DNA from: CAZZKE01 sp964655005 | Lineage (GTDB): Bacteria; Pseudomonadota; Alphaproteobacteria; Rhodospirillales; JABHCV01 | Assembly: GCA_964655005.1 (NCBI GenBank) | Contig: CAZZKE010000007.1 | Coordinates: 1-64,000, forward strand | Length of the DNA stretch: 64,000 nt | Reading direction: 5' to 3' | In this document: one piece after another, positions 8,862 to 18,437 of the stretch | How the letters are laid out: every line of letters begins with the position of its first letter | Numbering within the stretch: the stretch's first letter is position 1 | Program-made: the position numbers and the translations under genes | Notes under the pieces: model-generated | The model's input: only the letters and a program-made list of their open reading frames with translations | Told to the model about the DNA's origin: nothing | Databases searched by the model: none

Positions 8862-10036
8862 CGGAAGCACACAAACAGTCCGGTACGGCGCCGCGTCGGG
8901 TGACCATTCTTGGTTCCACCGGGTCGATCGGCTGCAACACCGTTGATTTGATCGAACGGGCGCCGGGTAAATATGTTATCGAGGCCTTGACCGCCAACAA
9001 TAACGTCGAAGAACTGACCCGCCAGGCCCTGAAACTTAAACCCAGGATCGCTGTCGTCGCCGACCCGGCCAGCTATGGCGATTTAAAGCGGGCGCTGGCC
9101 GGCAGCGGCATAGAGGCCGCGGCCGGGCCAGAGGCGGTGGCCGACGCCGCTGCACGCCCGGCGGAATGGGTAATGGCCTCGATCGTCGGCACGGCGGGTC
9201 TGGTGCCGACACTGAAGGCGATAGAACGGGGCGCCATCGTCGGCCTGGCCAACAAGGAATGTCTGGTTTCGGCCGGTGATCTGTTGATGGCCGAAATCAA
9301 GCGCTGCGGCGCTACCCTGATACCCGTTGATTCCGAACACAGCGCGATTTTTCAGATCTTCGATTTCGACGATCCCGGCAAGATCAGGCGCATCATCCTG
9401 ACCGCCTCGGGCGGGCCGTTCCGGCAGATGACGTCGCGGCAAATGGCGGCGGTTACTCCGGAACAGGCGGTCGATCATCCCAATTGGGATATGGGGGCGA
9501 AAATTTCCATCGATTCGGCGACCATGATGAATAAAGGGCTGGAACTGATCGAGGCCCATCATCTGTTCGGTCTGGGCGGGCCGCAAATCGATATTCTGGT
9601 GCATCCGCAGTCGGTGGTCCACAGCATGGTTGAATATGTCGATGGCTCGGTGCTGGCGCAGTTGGGCGCGCCCGATATGCGCACCCCCATTTCCTATGCC
9701 CTGGGTTGGCCCAAACGGCTGGAGACGCCGGCGGCCCGGCTGGAACTGGAAAAAATCGGATCGTTAACCTTCGAAGCCCCCGACCCGGACCGTTTTCCGG
9801 CCCTGCGGCTGGCCCGGGAATGCATGATGCAGGGCGGTGCTGCGCCGACGGTTCTTAATGCCGCCAATGAAATTGCCGTCGAAGGATTTTTGTGCGGGAA
9901 AATTGGTTTCCTGGATATTGTCCGGATCGTCGAGGAGACCCTGGGGAAAATTACCGGAACGGCAATTCACACGCTGCAAGACGTACTTTGCGTAGACCTG
10001 GAAGCCCGTAAAATAGCCGGTGATTTCCTTGAATAA
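8852..10036 (+). CDS. dxr: 1-deoxy-D-xylulose 5-phosphate reductoisomerase
   Basis: Second enzyme of the MEP isoprenoid pathway, converting DXP to MEP with NADPH. The NADPH-binding loop is GSTGSIG (about residues 21-27). The metal and substrate motifs PVDSEHSAIFQ and KISIDSATMMNKGLE lie in the middle. The 394-residue length matches the family. The start overlaps the cdsA stop by 10 bp. It works in the same supply line as uppS, since MEP-derived isoprenoids feed undecaprenyl phosphate. Confidence 0.97.
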   Translation: MVVTEAHKQSGTAPRRVTILGSTGSIGCNTVDLIERAPGKYVIEALTANNNVEELTRQALKLKPRIAVVADPASYGDLKRALAGSGIEAAAGPEAVADAAARPAEWVMASIVGTAGLVPTLKAIERGAIVGLANKECLVSAGDLLMAEIKRCGATLIPVDSEHSAIFQIFDFDDPGKIRRIILTASGGPFRQMTSRQMAAVTPEQAVDHPNWDMGAKISIDSATMMNKGLELIEAHHLFGLGGPQIDILVHPQSVVHSMVEYVDGSVLAQLGAPDMRTPISYALGWPKRLETPAARLELEKIGSLTFEAPDPDRFPALRLARECMMQGGAAPTVLNAANEIAVEGFLCGKIGFLDIVRIVEETLGKITGTAIHTLQDVLCVDLEARKIAGDFLE

Positions 10037-10102
10037 AATAGCGATTCAGACTACTTAAAAGGCTGAGTCAGTTTTATTAAATTAGCAATAGGCCTTTTCG
10101 CC

Positions 10103-11242
10103 GTGGATACACTGGTTAATTTTGTCATCATCCCCGTGATTTTGCTGACCGTTTTGGTTTTTGCACACGAACTGGGGCATTTTCTTATAGCTCGTCGTAA
10201 CAAAGTGCGTGTCGAGGTGTTTTCGATCGGTTTTGGAACCGAATTATTCGGTTTTAACGACAAACACGGTACCCGCTGGAAGTTTTGCGCCATTCCGCTT
10301 GGCGGTTACGTCAAGATGTTCGGGGAAGGCGAGGAAATTGCGGTTGAGGGCGGCGCGGACGATGAAACCCGCCCCCTGAGCCCGGAAGAAAAGGCGGTCT
10401 CGTTCCATCACAAGAGATTGGCCCAGCGCGCCGCGATTGTCGTCGCCGGCCCGGTGGCCAATTTCATTTTCGCCATTCTGGTGCTTGGGTTGATGTTTGG
10501 AATCGCCGGATCGCCGTCGCCGTTAGCCGGCGTCGGCGCCGTGCAGTCGGGCAGCGCTGCCGCCGGGGCCGGTTTCGAAACCGGTGACCAGATCGTTGCA
10601 ATTGATAATCAGGGAATCAAATGGTTCGAGGATCTGCGCCGGGTAGTCAGCGCCAGTCCGGGCGTGGAACTGACGTTCGAGGTGCGGCGCGGTGATCGGG
10701 TGATGCAAATCCGGGCGACGCCGAAATTGCAGGTGGTCGCCGATGCCGATGGTGTCGAACGCGAAATTGGACTGCTTGGCGTCACCCCGGACCCGGATAA
10801 AATCGAATATGTTGCCGTTGGCCCGCTTGACGCCGCCTGGATGGGGGTCGAGCGCACGTATGGCCTGACCCGGCAAATTCTTGGCGCCTTGGGGCAGATG
10901 ATTAGCGGCGCACGCGGAGCCGAAGAATTGGGCGGCCCGATCAGAATCGCCCAGATGATTGGTGAAATTTCGTTTGATAATCCAATAGGACTGGCCTTTA
11001 TTCTGGCCGCCTTGTCGGTCAATTTAGGATTGATTAATCTGTTTCCGGTCCCCATGCTGGACGGCGGGCATCTGGTGTTTTATGCCATCGAAGCTATAAT
11101 AGGACGGCCTGTGAAAGCGATTATTCAAGAATACAGTTTCCGATTCGGATTGGGTCTGGTATTGCTCCTTATGGTCTTTGCAACGTGGAATGATCTGGTG
11201 CAATCCAAGTTTATAGAGACCATAAGAAATTTCATCACCTGA
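10103..11242 (+). CDS. rseP: RIP zinc metalloprotease RseP
   Basis: Site-2 intramembrane protease that cleaves anti-sigma factors and remnant signal peptides. The zinc motif HELGH is at residues 22-26 in the first membrane helix, and the second metal motif LDGGH is at 319-323. A PDZ region lies between, around residues 130-220, with a GDQIVAIDNQ segment. At 379 residues it resembles the alphaproteobacterial form with a single PDZ. The start is a GTG at 10103, directly before the first helix. It sits directly before bamA, as in most proteobacteria. Confidence 0.96.
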   Translation: MDTLVNFVIIPVILLTVLVFAHELGHFLIARRNKVRVEVFSIGFGTELFGFNDKHGTRWKFCAIPLGGYVKMFGEGEEIAVEGGADDETRPLSPEEKAVSFHHKRLAQRAAIVVAGPVANFIFAILVLGLMFGIAGSPSPLAGVGAVQSGSAAAGAGFETGDQIVAIDNQGIKWFEDLRRVVSASPGVELTFEVRRGDRVMQIRATPKLQVVADADGVEREIGLLGVTPDPDKIEYVAVGPLDAAWMGVERTYGLTRQILGALGQMISGARGAEELGGPIRIAQMIGEISFDNPIGLAFILAALSVNLGLINLFPVPMLDGGHLVFYAIEAIIGRPVKAIIQEYSFRFGLGLVLLLMVFATWNDLVQSKFIETIRNFIT

Positions 11243-11272
11243 TAACGTTTTGATTTCACAGGGGAAGCGTAC

Positions 11273-13561
11273 GTGAGGCGCATGAATCACGCCATTCGTT
11301 TGATCTGTTTACCGCTGCTGATGGCGTTTGCCATCGGTTTCGCGCCGGTGTCGGCGCACGCCCAGGCGACCGGTATGGTCCGCGAGATAACGGTGGTCGG
11401 CAACCAGCGCATAGAAACCGGAACCATTCTTTCCTACATGCTGGTCAAAGTGGGCGATCCCTATGATAATTCTCGCGTCAACCGGTCCCTGAAAAGTCTT
11501 TTCGGGACCGGCCTGTTCGCCGACGTCACGATCCGTCGCGACGGCGAGGCGTTGATCGTCACCGTGGTCGAGAACCCGGTGATTAACCGTATCGCTTTCG
11601 AAGGTAACAAGCGATTGGAAGACAAGGATATCGAGCAGGAAATTTCCCTGCGACCGCGCGTCATATATACCCGCACCAAGGTCCAGAACGATGTCAAACG
11701 TATTCTGACGCTGTATCGCCGCAAGGGCCGGTTCGCCGCGACTGTCGAACCCAAGGTGATCCAGCAGCCGCAAAACCGCGTCGATCTGGTGTTTGAAATA
11801 AATGAAGGCAAATGGACGGAAGTCAGGAACATCCGGTTTATCGGCAACCGGGCGTATAGCGATTCCCGTTTGCGCGAAGTAATCCGCACCAGGGAAACCC
11901 GCTGGTATCGGTTCCTTTCTTCCGACGACAACTACGATCCGGACCGCATGACCCTGGACCGCGAACTGCTCAGGCGTTTTTACCTGAGCGCCGGTTATGC
12001 CGACTTCAGGGTCGCCTCGGCCGTAGCCGAACTGACCCCGGACCGCAGGAATTTTTTCATTTCCTTCACCGTCGAAGAAGGTGACCGCTATTCATTTGGC
12101 GACGTGAAGCTTGATATTAATTTGCGTGGTTTGAAAGAAACCGATATTGCCGACATTATCGAAATTGAAAAAGGCGACTGGTACGACATCGAACGGGTCG
12201 AAAAGACCATCGATGACCTGACCAATGCCATCGGCGGTCTGGGGATTTCGTTTGTCGATGTTCGACCGCGCATTAAACGCAATCGCGAAGACAAGACCGT
12301 GTCGGTGACGTTTGAAGTAAACGAAGGGCCGCGCGTGTTCGTCGAAAGAATCGATATCGAAGGAAATGTCCGGACCTCCGACGAAGTAATCCGACGTGAA
12401 TTCAGGCTGGTCGAAGGCGATGCGTTCAATCCGGCGAAGCTCAGGCGATCCAGGCAACGCCTGCAAAATCTGGACTTTTTCGAATCCGTCAAGGTCGAGC
12501 AGGTGCCGGGAGACGGCCCGGACAAGACCTCTGTGAAAGTAGAGGTACAGGAAAAATCCACCGGGTCGCTGTCCCTTGGTTTCGGCTTCTCGACGACAAG
12601 CGGCGTCTTGGCCGACATCGGCCTGAGCGAACGCAACCTGCTTGGGCGAGGGCAGTATATCAGCCTCAAGGGAACCCTGGCTGCGAGAAAATCCGAAATC
12701 GATTTCAGTTTTACCGAACCCTATTTTCTGGGCCGTGATATTGCCGCCGGCGTAGATGTTTTCCGGACTACCCGCGACCAGCAGGACGCCAGTTCCTATG
12801 ATTCCAGGGATACCGGCTTCAATCTCAGGGCAGGCTATCCGATCACCGAAAAGCTCAGGCAAAGCTGGGTCTATACCGCCAAACTGGTGGAAGTCGATAA
12901 TATCGGCAGTGGCGCCTCCAAGTACATCAGAGACGAAGAAGGCAAGCAAACGCTGTCCAAGGTATCCCACAATTTGACATACGATACCCGCGACAACATA
13001 AGGACCCCGTCCGAAGGCATTATTATCAAACTGTCTAACGGTTTGGCCGGGTTTGGCGGTGATCGCCGCTATCTCAGCAATGAACTTAGCGGCGGCCGGT
13101 ATTTTCCGCTGTATGACCAGTGGATTTTCTCCATTGGCGGGGCGGTGGGCTATATCGTCGGTATCGGGCAGGATGTAAAGCTGACGGACCGCTTCTTCAT
13201 AGGCGGCGACGATTTACGCGGCTTCGCCACTTCCGGTGTCGGGCCACGCGATGATGTCACCAATGATGCCCTCGGCGGTGAATGGATGTACAAGGCTTCC
13301 GCCGAACTGACATTTCCCGTTGGCTTGCCCCAGGAACTGGGGGTGTCGGGCAAATTGTTTACCGATCTGGGCAGTGTCGGCGCCGTTTCACCGGGCGGCA
13401 CGGGAATTAATGATACCGGCAGCATGCGGCTATCGGTCGGTACCGGTATCATCTGGGTTTCGCCGTTCGGGCCGGTTGGGGTGGATTTTGGCGTGCCACT
13501 GATAAAAGAAAATTTTGATGATACGGAAAATGTCCGAGTAAATTTTGGTACAAGATTTTAG
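11273..13561 (+). CDS. bamA: Outer membrane protein assembly factor BamA
   Basis: Essential beta-barrel insertase of the outer membrane BAM complex. It has a signal peptide ending near SAHA, then POTRA repeats over about residues 35-430. The first is recognisable as REITVVGNQRIETGTI. A C-terminal 16-strand barrel ends in an aromatic residue (NFGTRF). The barrel motif RGF is in DDLRGFATSGVG. At about 760 residues the length is normal. The start is either GTG 11273 or ATG 11282; AGGGGAAG precedes both. Confidence 0.97.
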   Translation: MRRMNHAIRLICLPLLMAFAIGFAPVSAHAQATGMVREITVVGNQRIETGTILSYMLVKVGDPYDNSRVNRSLKSLFGTGLFADVTIRRDGEALIVTVVENPVINRIAFEGNKRLEDKDIEQEISLRPRVIYTRTKVQNDVKRILTLYRRKGRFAATVEPKVIQQPQNRVDLVFEINEGKWTEVRNIRFIGNRAYSDSRLREVIRTRETRWYRFLSSDDNYDPDRMTLDRELLRRFYLSAGYADFRVASAVAELTPDRRNFFISFTVEEGDRYSFGDVKLDINLRGLKETDIADIIEIEKGDWYDIERVEKTIDDLTNAIGGLGISFVDVRPRIKRNREDKTVSVTFEVNEGPRVFVERIDIEGNVRTSDEVIRREFRLVEGDAFNPAKLRRSRQRLQNLDFFESVKVEQVPGDGPDKTSVKVEVQEKSTGSLSLGFGFSTTSGVLADIGLSERNLLGRGQYISLKGTLAARKSEIDFSFTEPYFLGRDIAAGVDVFRTTRDQQDASSYDSRDTGFNLRAGYPITEKLRQSWVYTAKLVEVDNIGSGASKYIRDEEGKQTLSKVSHNLTYDTRDNIRTPSEGIIIKLSNGLAGFGGDRRYLSNELSGGRYFPLYDQWIFSIGGAVGYIVGIGQDVKLTDRFFIGGDDLRGFATSGVGPRDDVTNDALGGEWMYKASAELTFPVGLPQELGVSGKLFTDLGSVGAVSPGGTGINDTGSMRLSVGTGIIWVSPFGPVGVDFGVPLIKENFDDTENVRVNFGTRF

Positions 13562-13570
13562 GAGATTGTC

Positions 13571-14125
13571 TTGAAAATATCTTCCGCAATTCTGTTGTTG
13601 CTGCTGACGGCGTTGATTGTTCCCCCCGCCGCCAGCGCCCAGGAAAATTCGACAAAGCTTAATGTAGCGGTCATCAATATCAATGCGATCCGTCAGAACG
13701 CCTTGGCCGTCAGGTCGATTGCCGAACAGATTGGTAAGTACCGCTCGGCGTTTCAGGCCGAAATAAAGAAGGAAGAAGAAGCCCTGCGCACGGCCAATCA
13801 GGAACTTTCCCGGCAACGCACCCTGTTGTCGGCCGAGGCTTTCGCCGAAAAGCGGCGCGAATTCGAGCAACGGGTATCTGAAGTGCAGCGCAAGGTGCAG
13901 CAGCGCAAGGTCAATCTGGACAAGGTTCAGGCCGAATCCATGGGCAAGGTGCAGGGCGCCCTTAACAAAATCGTTTCCGATATCGCCAAGGCAAAAGGCT
14001 ATAACCTGATTTTGCGACGCGATCAGGCCGTCCTGGCGGACGCATCGCTGGATATTACCGGGCCGGTCCTGACGGCCTTGAACAGGGACCTCGCCAACGT
14101 GGTTGTCGCCGAACCGGAAAAATAG
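13571..14125 (+). CDS. skp: OmpH/Skp family periplasmic chaperone
   Basis: Periplasmic holdase that delivers outer membrane proteins to BamA. It has a signal peptide (ILLLLLTALIVPPAASA) and a long charged coiled-coil region between about residues 55 and 130, typical of the tentacles of the Skp trimer. At 184 residues the length fits. The start is a TTG at 13571, supported by GGAG ten bases upstream and by the signal peptide directly after it. It lies 9 bp behind bamA and 23 bp ahead of lpxD. Confidence 0.93.
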   Translation: MKISSAILLLLLTALIVPPAASAQENSTKLNVAVININAIRQNALAVRSIAEQIGKYRSAFQAEIKKEEEALRTANQELSRQRTLLSAEAFAEKRREFEQRVSEVQRKVQQRKVNLDKVQAESMGKVQGALNKIVSDIAKAKGYNLILRRDQAVLADASLDITGPVLTALNRDLANVVVAEPEK

Positions 14126-14148
14126 CGGACAGGTTGATTATACCGACG

Positions 14149-15171
14149 ATGACTGACAAGCGGTTTTTCAAGGTTTCCGGGTCGTTCTCACTGGCCGATT
14201 TGGCCGAGATTTCCGGTGCTGAGATTTCCGGAAACGCCGATCCTGCAATGCTGTTTACCGATGTCGCGCCGCTTGATGCCGCCGATGGCGGCATGGTCAG
14301 CTTCCTGGATAACAGGCGCTATCGTGAGGCTTTTTCCAATAGCCGGGCAGGGGCCTGTGTGGTTCGTGCCGAGATGGCGGCGAAGGCCCCCGAAGGGATG
14401 GCGCTGCTGCTGTGCGATCAGCCTTATCATGGCTATGCCCGCATCGCGCGCGCCTTCTATCCGGACCGGCAGGCGGCCCGGTTTCAAGCGGCGAACGCTA
14501 CTGTCGATGCGTCGGCCAGACTGGGGGCCGATTGCCGTATTGAACCGGGCGTGGTGATCGGGGCGAACGCGGAAATCGGCGACCGTTGCCTGATTGGCGC
14601 CAACGCGGTTATCGGCGAAGGGGTGAAAATCGGCAATGATTGTGCCATCGGTCCCCTGACGACTCTGGTTTGCTGCCTGATTGGCGATAATGCCGTTATT
14701 CACAGCGGTGTTCGAATCGGTCAGGATGGTTTCGGTTTTGCGCTGGGGGCGACAGGCCATCTGAAGGTCCCGCAACTTGGCCGGGTGGTGATCGGAGAAG
14801 ACGTTGAAATAGGCGCCAACAGCACCATTGACCGCGGCGCCGGGCCGGACACGGTTATCGGGGCCGGTACAAAAATTGATAATCTGGTGCAAATCGGCCA
14901 TAACGTACGCTTGGGTCAAAACTGCATAGTGGTTTCCCAGGTCGGTATTTCCGGTTCCACCACCATTGGCGATGCGGTCATGATCGGTGGACAGGGGGGG
15001 CTGGCGGGACACCTGAATATAGGCAGTGGCGCCCAGATTGCGGCGCAAAGTGGCGTTATGCGGGATATTGAACCTGGTCAAAAGGTCGGCGGTTCGCCGG
15101 CGGCTCCATTCCGGGACTGGATGCGCGGCGTCGCCGCGATCGATAGGATGTCGAAGAACAAGGGCCGATAA
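14149..15171 (+). CDS. lpxD: UDP-3-O-acylglucosamine N-acyltransferase
   Basis: Third step of lipid A synthesis, transferring a hydroxyacyl chain from ACP to UDP-3-O-acylglucosamine. There is an N-terminal uridine-binding domain of about 100 residues. A left-handed beta-helix of hexapeptide repeats follows, from about residue 115 (DASARLGADCRIEPGVVIG). The catalytic His is in QIGHNV (His251). The ATG at 14149 starts MTDKRFFKVSG; a TTG 15 bases upstream is less likely. The protein has 340 residues. Confidence 0.96.
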   Translation: MTDKRFFKVSGSFSLADLAEISGAEISGNADPAMLFTDVAPLDAADGGMVSFLDNRRYREAFSNSRAGACVVRAEMAAKAPEGMALLLCDQPYHGYARIARAFYPDRQAARFQAANATVDASARLGADCRIEPGVVIGANAEIGDRCLIGANAVIGEGVKIGNDCAIGPLTTLVCCLIGDNAVIHSGVRIGQDGFGFALGATGHLKVPQLGRVVIGEDVEIGANSTIDRGAGPDTVIGAGTKIDNLVQIGHNVRLGQNCIVVSQVGISGSTTIGDAVMIGGQGGLAGHLNIGSGAQIAAQSGVMRDIEPGQKVGGSPAAPFRDWMRGVAAIDRMSKNKGR

Positions 15172-15172
15172 C

Positions 15173-15643
15173 TTGCGCAATAATGCCGAAACCACTGTCA
15201 CGGATACCATAGATATCAACAGGATCATGGAAATGATCCCGCACCGCTACCCGTTCCTGATGATTGACCGGATGGTCGATGTCATCGCCGACAAAAGCGC
15301 CGTCGGGATCAAGAACGTGACCATTAACGAGCCCTTTTTTCAGGGTCACTTCCCAAGCCTTCCGGTAATGCCCGGCGTCCTGATTATCGAGGCGATGGCG
15401 CAAACGGCGGCGGTTTTGGTGGTTCAGACCATGGGTCAACAGGCGGAAGGAAAGCTGGTTTATTTCATGTCAATCGATCAGGCCAGATTTCGCAAACCGA
15501 TAGGCCCGGGCGATTGCGTTCGTATTCATGTTGAAAAACAGCGCTCCCGGGGCAATGTCTGGAAATTCAAAGGCCAGGCCCGGGTCGAAGATAACCTGAT
15601 GGCGGAAGCGACTTTCGCCGCGATGATAGTGGACAACACCTGA
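15173..15643 (+). CDS. fabZ: 3-hydroxyacyl-[acyl-carrier-protein] dehydratase
   Basis: Hotdog-fold dehydratase of type II fatty acid synthesis that competes with LpxA for hydroxyacyl-ACP. The active-site His is in FFQGHFP and the Glu in IIEAMAQTAAVL, after the hallmark IPHRYPFLMIDR. The frame is open far upstream, but the upstream part lies inside lpxD. A TTG at 15173, two bases after the lpxD stop, gives 156 residues, the usual size. Clustering with lpxD and lpxA is the rule in proteobacteria. Confidence 0.94.
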   Translation: MRNNAETTVTDTIDINRIMEMIPHRYPFLMIDRMVDVIADKSAVGIKNVTINEPFFQGHFPSLPVMPGVLIIEAMAQTAAVLVVQTMGQQAEGKLVYFMSIDQARFRKPIGPGDCVRIHVEKQRSRGNVWKFKGQARVEDNLMAEATFAAMIVDNT

Positions 15644-15644
15644 T

Positions 15645-16445
15645 ATGACCGATATCCATGCGACAGCACTTATTGCAAAGGGCGCCGAAATCGGCAGAGA
15701 CGTCAAAATCGGCCCCTATTGCACGGTCGGTCCCGACGCCAGGCTCGATGACGGCGTCGAACTGGTATCCCATGTGGTTATCGACGGTATTACCGCCATC
15801 GGCGCCAATACCAGGATTTTTCCGTTCGCTTCCATCGGACTGCAACCGCAGGATCTTAAATACGGCGGCGAGCCGTCGCGGCTGCAAATCGGCTGCAATA
15901 ATGTAATTCGCGAGCATGTCACCATGAACCCCGGCACCGAAGGCGGTGGCATGGTGACGTCGGTCGGAAACAACTGCCTGTTCATGGTCGGCGCCCATGT
16001 CGCCCACGACTGCCAGGTCGCCGATCATGTTATCCTGGTCAATAACGCGACCCTCGGCGGCCATGTCAAAATAGACGAGTGGGCGATATTGGGCGGCCTT
16101 TCCGCCGTTCATCAATTTGTCCGCATTGGTCGCCACGCCATGATCGGTGGCATGTCGGGTATCGAAAGCGATGTCATTCCATACGGCTCGGTGATCGGCA
16201 ACCGGGCGCGTCTGCAAGGCCTGAACGTGGTTGGGTTGAAGCGCCGCAGCTTCGATCGCGAAACCATCCACGCACTCAGGAACGCCTATCGGCTGTTGTT
16301 CGCCAGGGAAGGCACTATGGCCGAGCGTCTGGAGGATGTCGCCGAAATGATGAAGGATATCGAGCCGGTGATGGAAATTGTTGATTTTATCCGTGCCGAT
16401 TCTTCCCGCGCCATCTGCCAACCCGATATGGAAGATGCCGCCTAA
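15645..16445 (+). CDS. lpxA: UDP-N-acetylglucosamine acyltransferase
   Basis: First step of lipid A synthesis, 3-O-acylation of UDP-GlcNAc. The left-handed beta-helix of hexapeptide repeats starts at residue 1 (IHATALIAKGAEIGRDVKIG). The catalytic His is in GAHVAHDCQV, and the helical C-terminal domain contains LKRRSFDRETI. The protein has 266 residues. It starts one base after the fabZ stop and overlaps lpxI by 11 bp, so translation is probably coupled. Confidence 0.97.
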   Translation: MTDIHATALIAKGAEIGRDVKIGPYCTVGPDARLDDGVELVSHVVIDGITAIGANTRIFPFASIGLQPQDLKYGGEPSRLQIGCNNVIREHVTMNPGTEGGGMVTSVGNNCLFMVGAHVAHDCQVADHVILVNNATLGGHVKIDEWAILGGLSAVHQFVRIGRHAMIGGMSGIESDVIPYGSVIGNRARLQGLNVVGLKRRSFDRETIHALRNAYRLLFAREGTMAERLEDVAEMMKDIEPVMEIVDFIRADSSRAICQPDMEDAA

Positions 16446-17277
16446 ACTTGGAATCCTGGCCGGCGGTGGAAATTTGCCGCCGCGAATAATCGATTCGTGC
16501 CTGATAAACGGGCGTGATTTATTCGTCATCGCCTTCGAAGGACAGGCCGATCCGGAAATTCTTTTTCCGGACAACCAACAATCCCCGCCCCATGCCTGGG
16601 TGCGCCTGGGGGCGGCCGGAAAAACCATTGGTTTGCTGAAAAAAGCGGGCGTCGGCGAACTGGTGATGGCCGGGTCGATCAGGCGTCCCGGCCTGCGAGA
16701 CCTGCGGCCGGACCTGTGGGCGACCAGATTTTTCGCCAAAACCGGCGCCGCCTCACTCGGCGATGATGGTATCCTGACGGCCCTGATCAAGGCCCTGGAA
16801 GGAGAAGGCTTCGGTATCGTCGGTGTCGATGATTTATTGCCTGAAACCATAGCACCCCTTGGCCCGTTCGGCGGTTGTCACCCAACCGGCGCCGACCGGG
16901 CCGATATCGCGGCGGCGCTCAAAGCGGCGCTGCGGATAGGCGAGCGGGATTTGGGGCAGGGCGCAGTCGCCCGCAACGCCAGGGTGATCGCAGAGGAAGA
17001 TGCCGATGGAACCGACGCCATGCTGGCCCGGATAGCCCCGCCCGCGTCGGGCGAGCTGTCCGGTGTGCTGGTCAAGGTCAGTAAACCGGGCCAGGAAAAA
17101 AGGGCCGATCTGCCGGCCATCGGGGCACACACGGTAGTGGCGGCGGCGGCGGCCGGATTGCGCGGGGTCGCCGTACAGGCGGGGGCGGCGCTGGTCATTG
17201 GTTATGACGATGTCGCCCGGGCCGCCGACCGGCACGGCCTGTTCGTTACCGGAATCGATACGGGGCGGGAAACTTGA
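16435..17277 (+). CDS. lpxI: UDP-2,3-diacylglucosamine pyrophosphatase LpxI
   Basis: Hydrolyses UDP-2,3-diacylglucosamine to lipid X. LpxI replaces LpxH in alphaproteobacteria. The N-terminal KLGILAGGGNLPPRIID, the central GDDGILTALIKALEGEGF and the C-terminal ADLPAIGAHTVVAAAAAGL match the family. I take the ATG at 16435, which overlaps the lpxA stop by 11 bp and gives 280 residues. The frame is open further upstream only inside lpxA. It lies between lpxA and lpxB, as expected. Confidence 0.95.
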   Translation: MPPKLGILAGGGNLPPRIIDSCLINGRDLFVIAFEGQADPEILFPDNQQSPPHAWVRLGAAGKTIGLLKKAGVGELVMAGSIRRPGLRDLRPDLWATRFFAKTGAASLGDDGILTALIKALEGEGFGIVGVDDLLPETIAPLGPFGGCHPTGADRADIAAALKAALRIGERDLGQGAVARNARVIAEEDADGTDAMLARIAPPASGELSGVLVKVSKPGQEKRADLPAIGAHTVVAAAAAGLRGVAVQAGAALVIGYDDVARAADRHGLFVTGIDTGRET

Positions 17278-18434
17278 CCGGCCCGCCCGTGCTTTACCTG
17301 ATTGCCGGCGAACCTTCGGGAGACCTGCTGGGGGCCAGGTTGATGGCGTCGCTTAAACAAAAGCTGGGCCGGAACGGGGTCGAATTCGCCGGCGTCGGCG
17401 GCCCGGAAATGGTCGCCAAGGGACTGCACAGCCTGTTTCCCATGGCCGAACTGTCGGTAATGGGGTTGGCTGAAATTCTACCCCATTTGCCGCATTTCAT
17501 CGGTCGTATAAGGCAGACGGTGGCCGATATCAAAAATACCGCTCCAGCCGTCCTGGTGACCATCGATTCTCCTGGTTTTTGCTTTCGCGTCGGCAAACGA
17601 TTGGCCGGCTGCGGCATTCCGCTGGTCCATTACGTGGCGCCTTCGGTATGGGCCTGGCGACCGGGCCGGGCGGGCAAGATCGCCGGTTTCGTGGATCACT
17701 TGCTGGCGCTGTTGCCGTTCGAGCCACCGTATTTTGAAGAAGTTGGACTGGCTACCACCTTCGTCGGCCATCCGGTGGTCGAAGGCGGCGCCGGCGCCGG
17801 TGATGGTGCGGCATTTCGCGAACACCATGGAATCGATCCCGGAACCAAGGTGCTGACCGTGTTGCCCGGCAGTCGCAGCAGCGAAATATCGCGGCTGTTG
17901 CCGGTCTTTGGCGAAGCCGTATCGCGCCTTGTCGCCACCCATTCGGGCTTGCGAATTATCGTGCCGACAGTGGCGCCCCTGCGGGAGAGAATTCTTGAGG
18001 CGACAAAAAAGTGGCCCGGCGGCGTTATCGTGGTCGAGGGGGCGAGCGAAAAGTTTGCCGCCTTCGCCGCTTCGAACGCATCCCTGGCCGCCTCTGGAAC
18101 CGTGGCCCTGGAACTTGCCATGTCCGGTACGCCGGCGGTGGTCGCCTACCGGGTTCATCCGCTGACCGCCTGGATCGCCGGCAAGTTGCTCAAGACGCCA
18201 TACGTCAACCTTGTTAACATCGTCCTCGGGCGTGCGGCGGTGCCGGAGTTGCTGCAACAGGATTGCCGGGCCGACCGGCTGGCCGATGCCGTCGGTGAAT
18301 TACTGACCGATCGGGAACTGGCGAAAAAGCAGATAGCCGCCGCTGGAGAGGCCCTGGACCGGCTGGGCCGGGGCGGTCGATCGCCGTCGGACCGGGCCGC
18401 CGATATCATTATCTCGATTATTGAAAGGACATAG
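17274..18434 (+). CDS. lpxB: Lipid-A-disaccharide synthase
   Basis: Glycosyltransferase condensing lipid X with UDP-2,3-diacylglucosamine. It starts with LYLIAGEPSGDLLGARLM, the LpxB signature, and contains HYVAPSVWAWRPGRAGKIAG and LLPGSRSSEI-like sequence (VLPGSRSSEISRLLP). The protein has 386 residues. The start is a TTG at 17274 overlapping the lpxI stop, consistent with coupled translation through the lpxD-fabZ-lpxA-lpxI-lpxB run. Confidence 0.96.
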   Translation: MTGPPVLYLIAGEPSGDLLGARLMASLKQKLGRNGVEFAGVGGPEMVAKGLHSLFPMAELSVMGLAEILPHLPHFIGRIRQTVADIKNTAPAVLVTIDSPGFCFRVGKRLAGCGIPLVHYVAPSVWAWRPGRAGKIAGFVDHLLALLPFEPPYFEEVGLATTFVGHPVVEGGAGAGDGAAFREHHGIDPGTKVLTVLPGSRSSEISRLLPVFGEAVSRLVATHSGLRIIVPTVAPLRERILEATKKWPGGVIVVEGASEKFAAFAASNASLAASGTVALELAMSGTPAVVAYRVHPLTAWIAGKLLKTPYVNLVNIVLGRAAVPELLQQDCRADRLADAVGELLTDRELAKKQIAAAGEALDRLGRGGRSPSDRAADIIISIIERT

Positions 18435-18437
18435 GCA

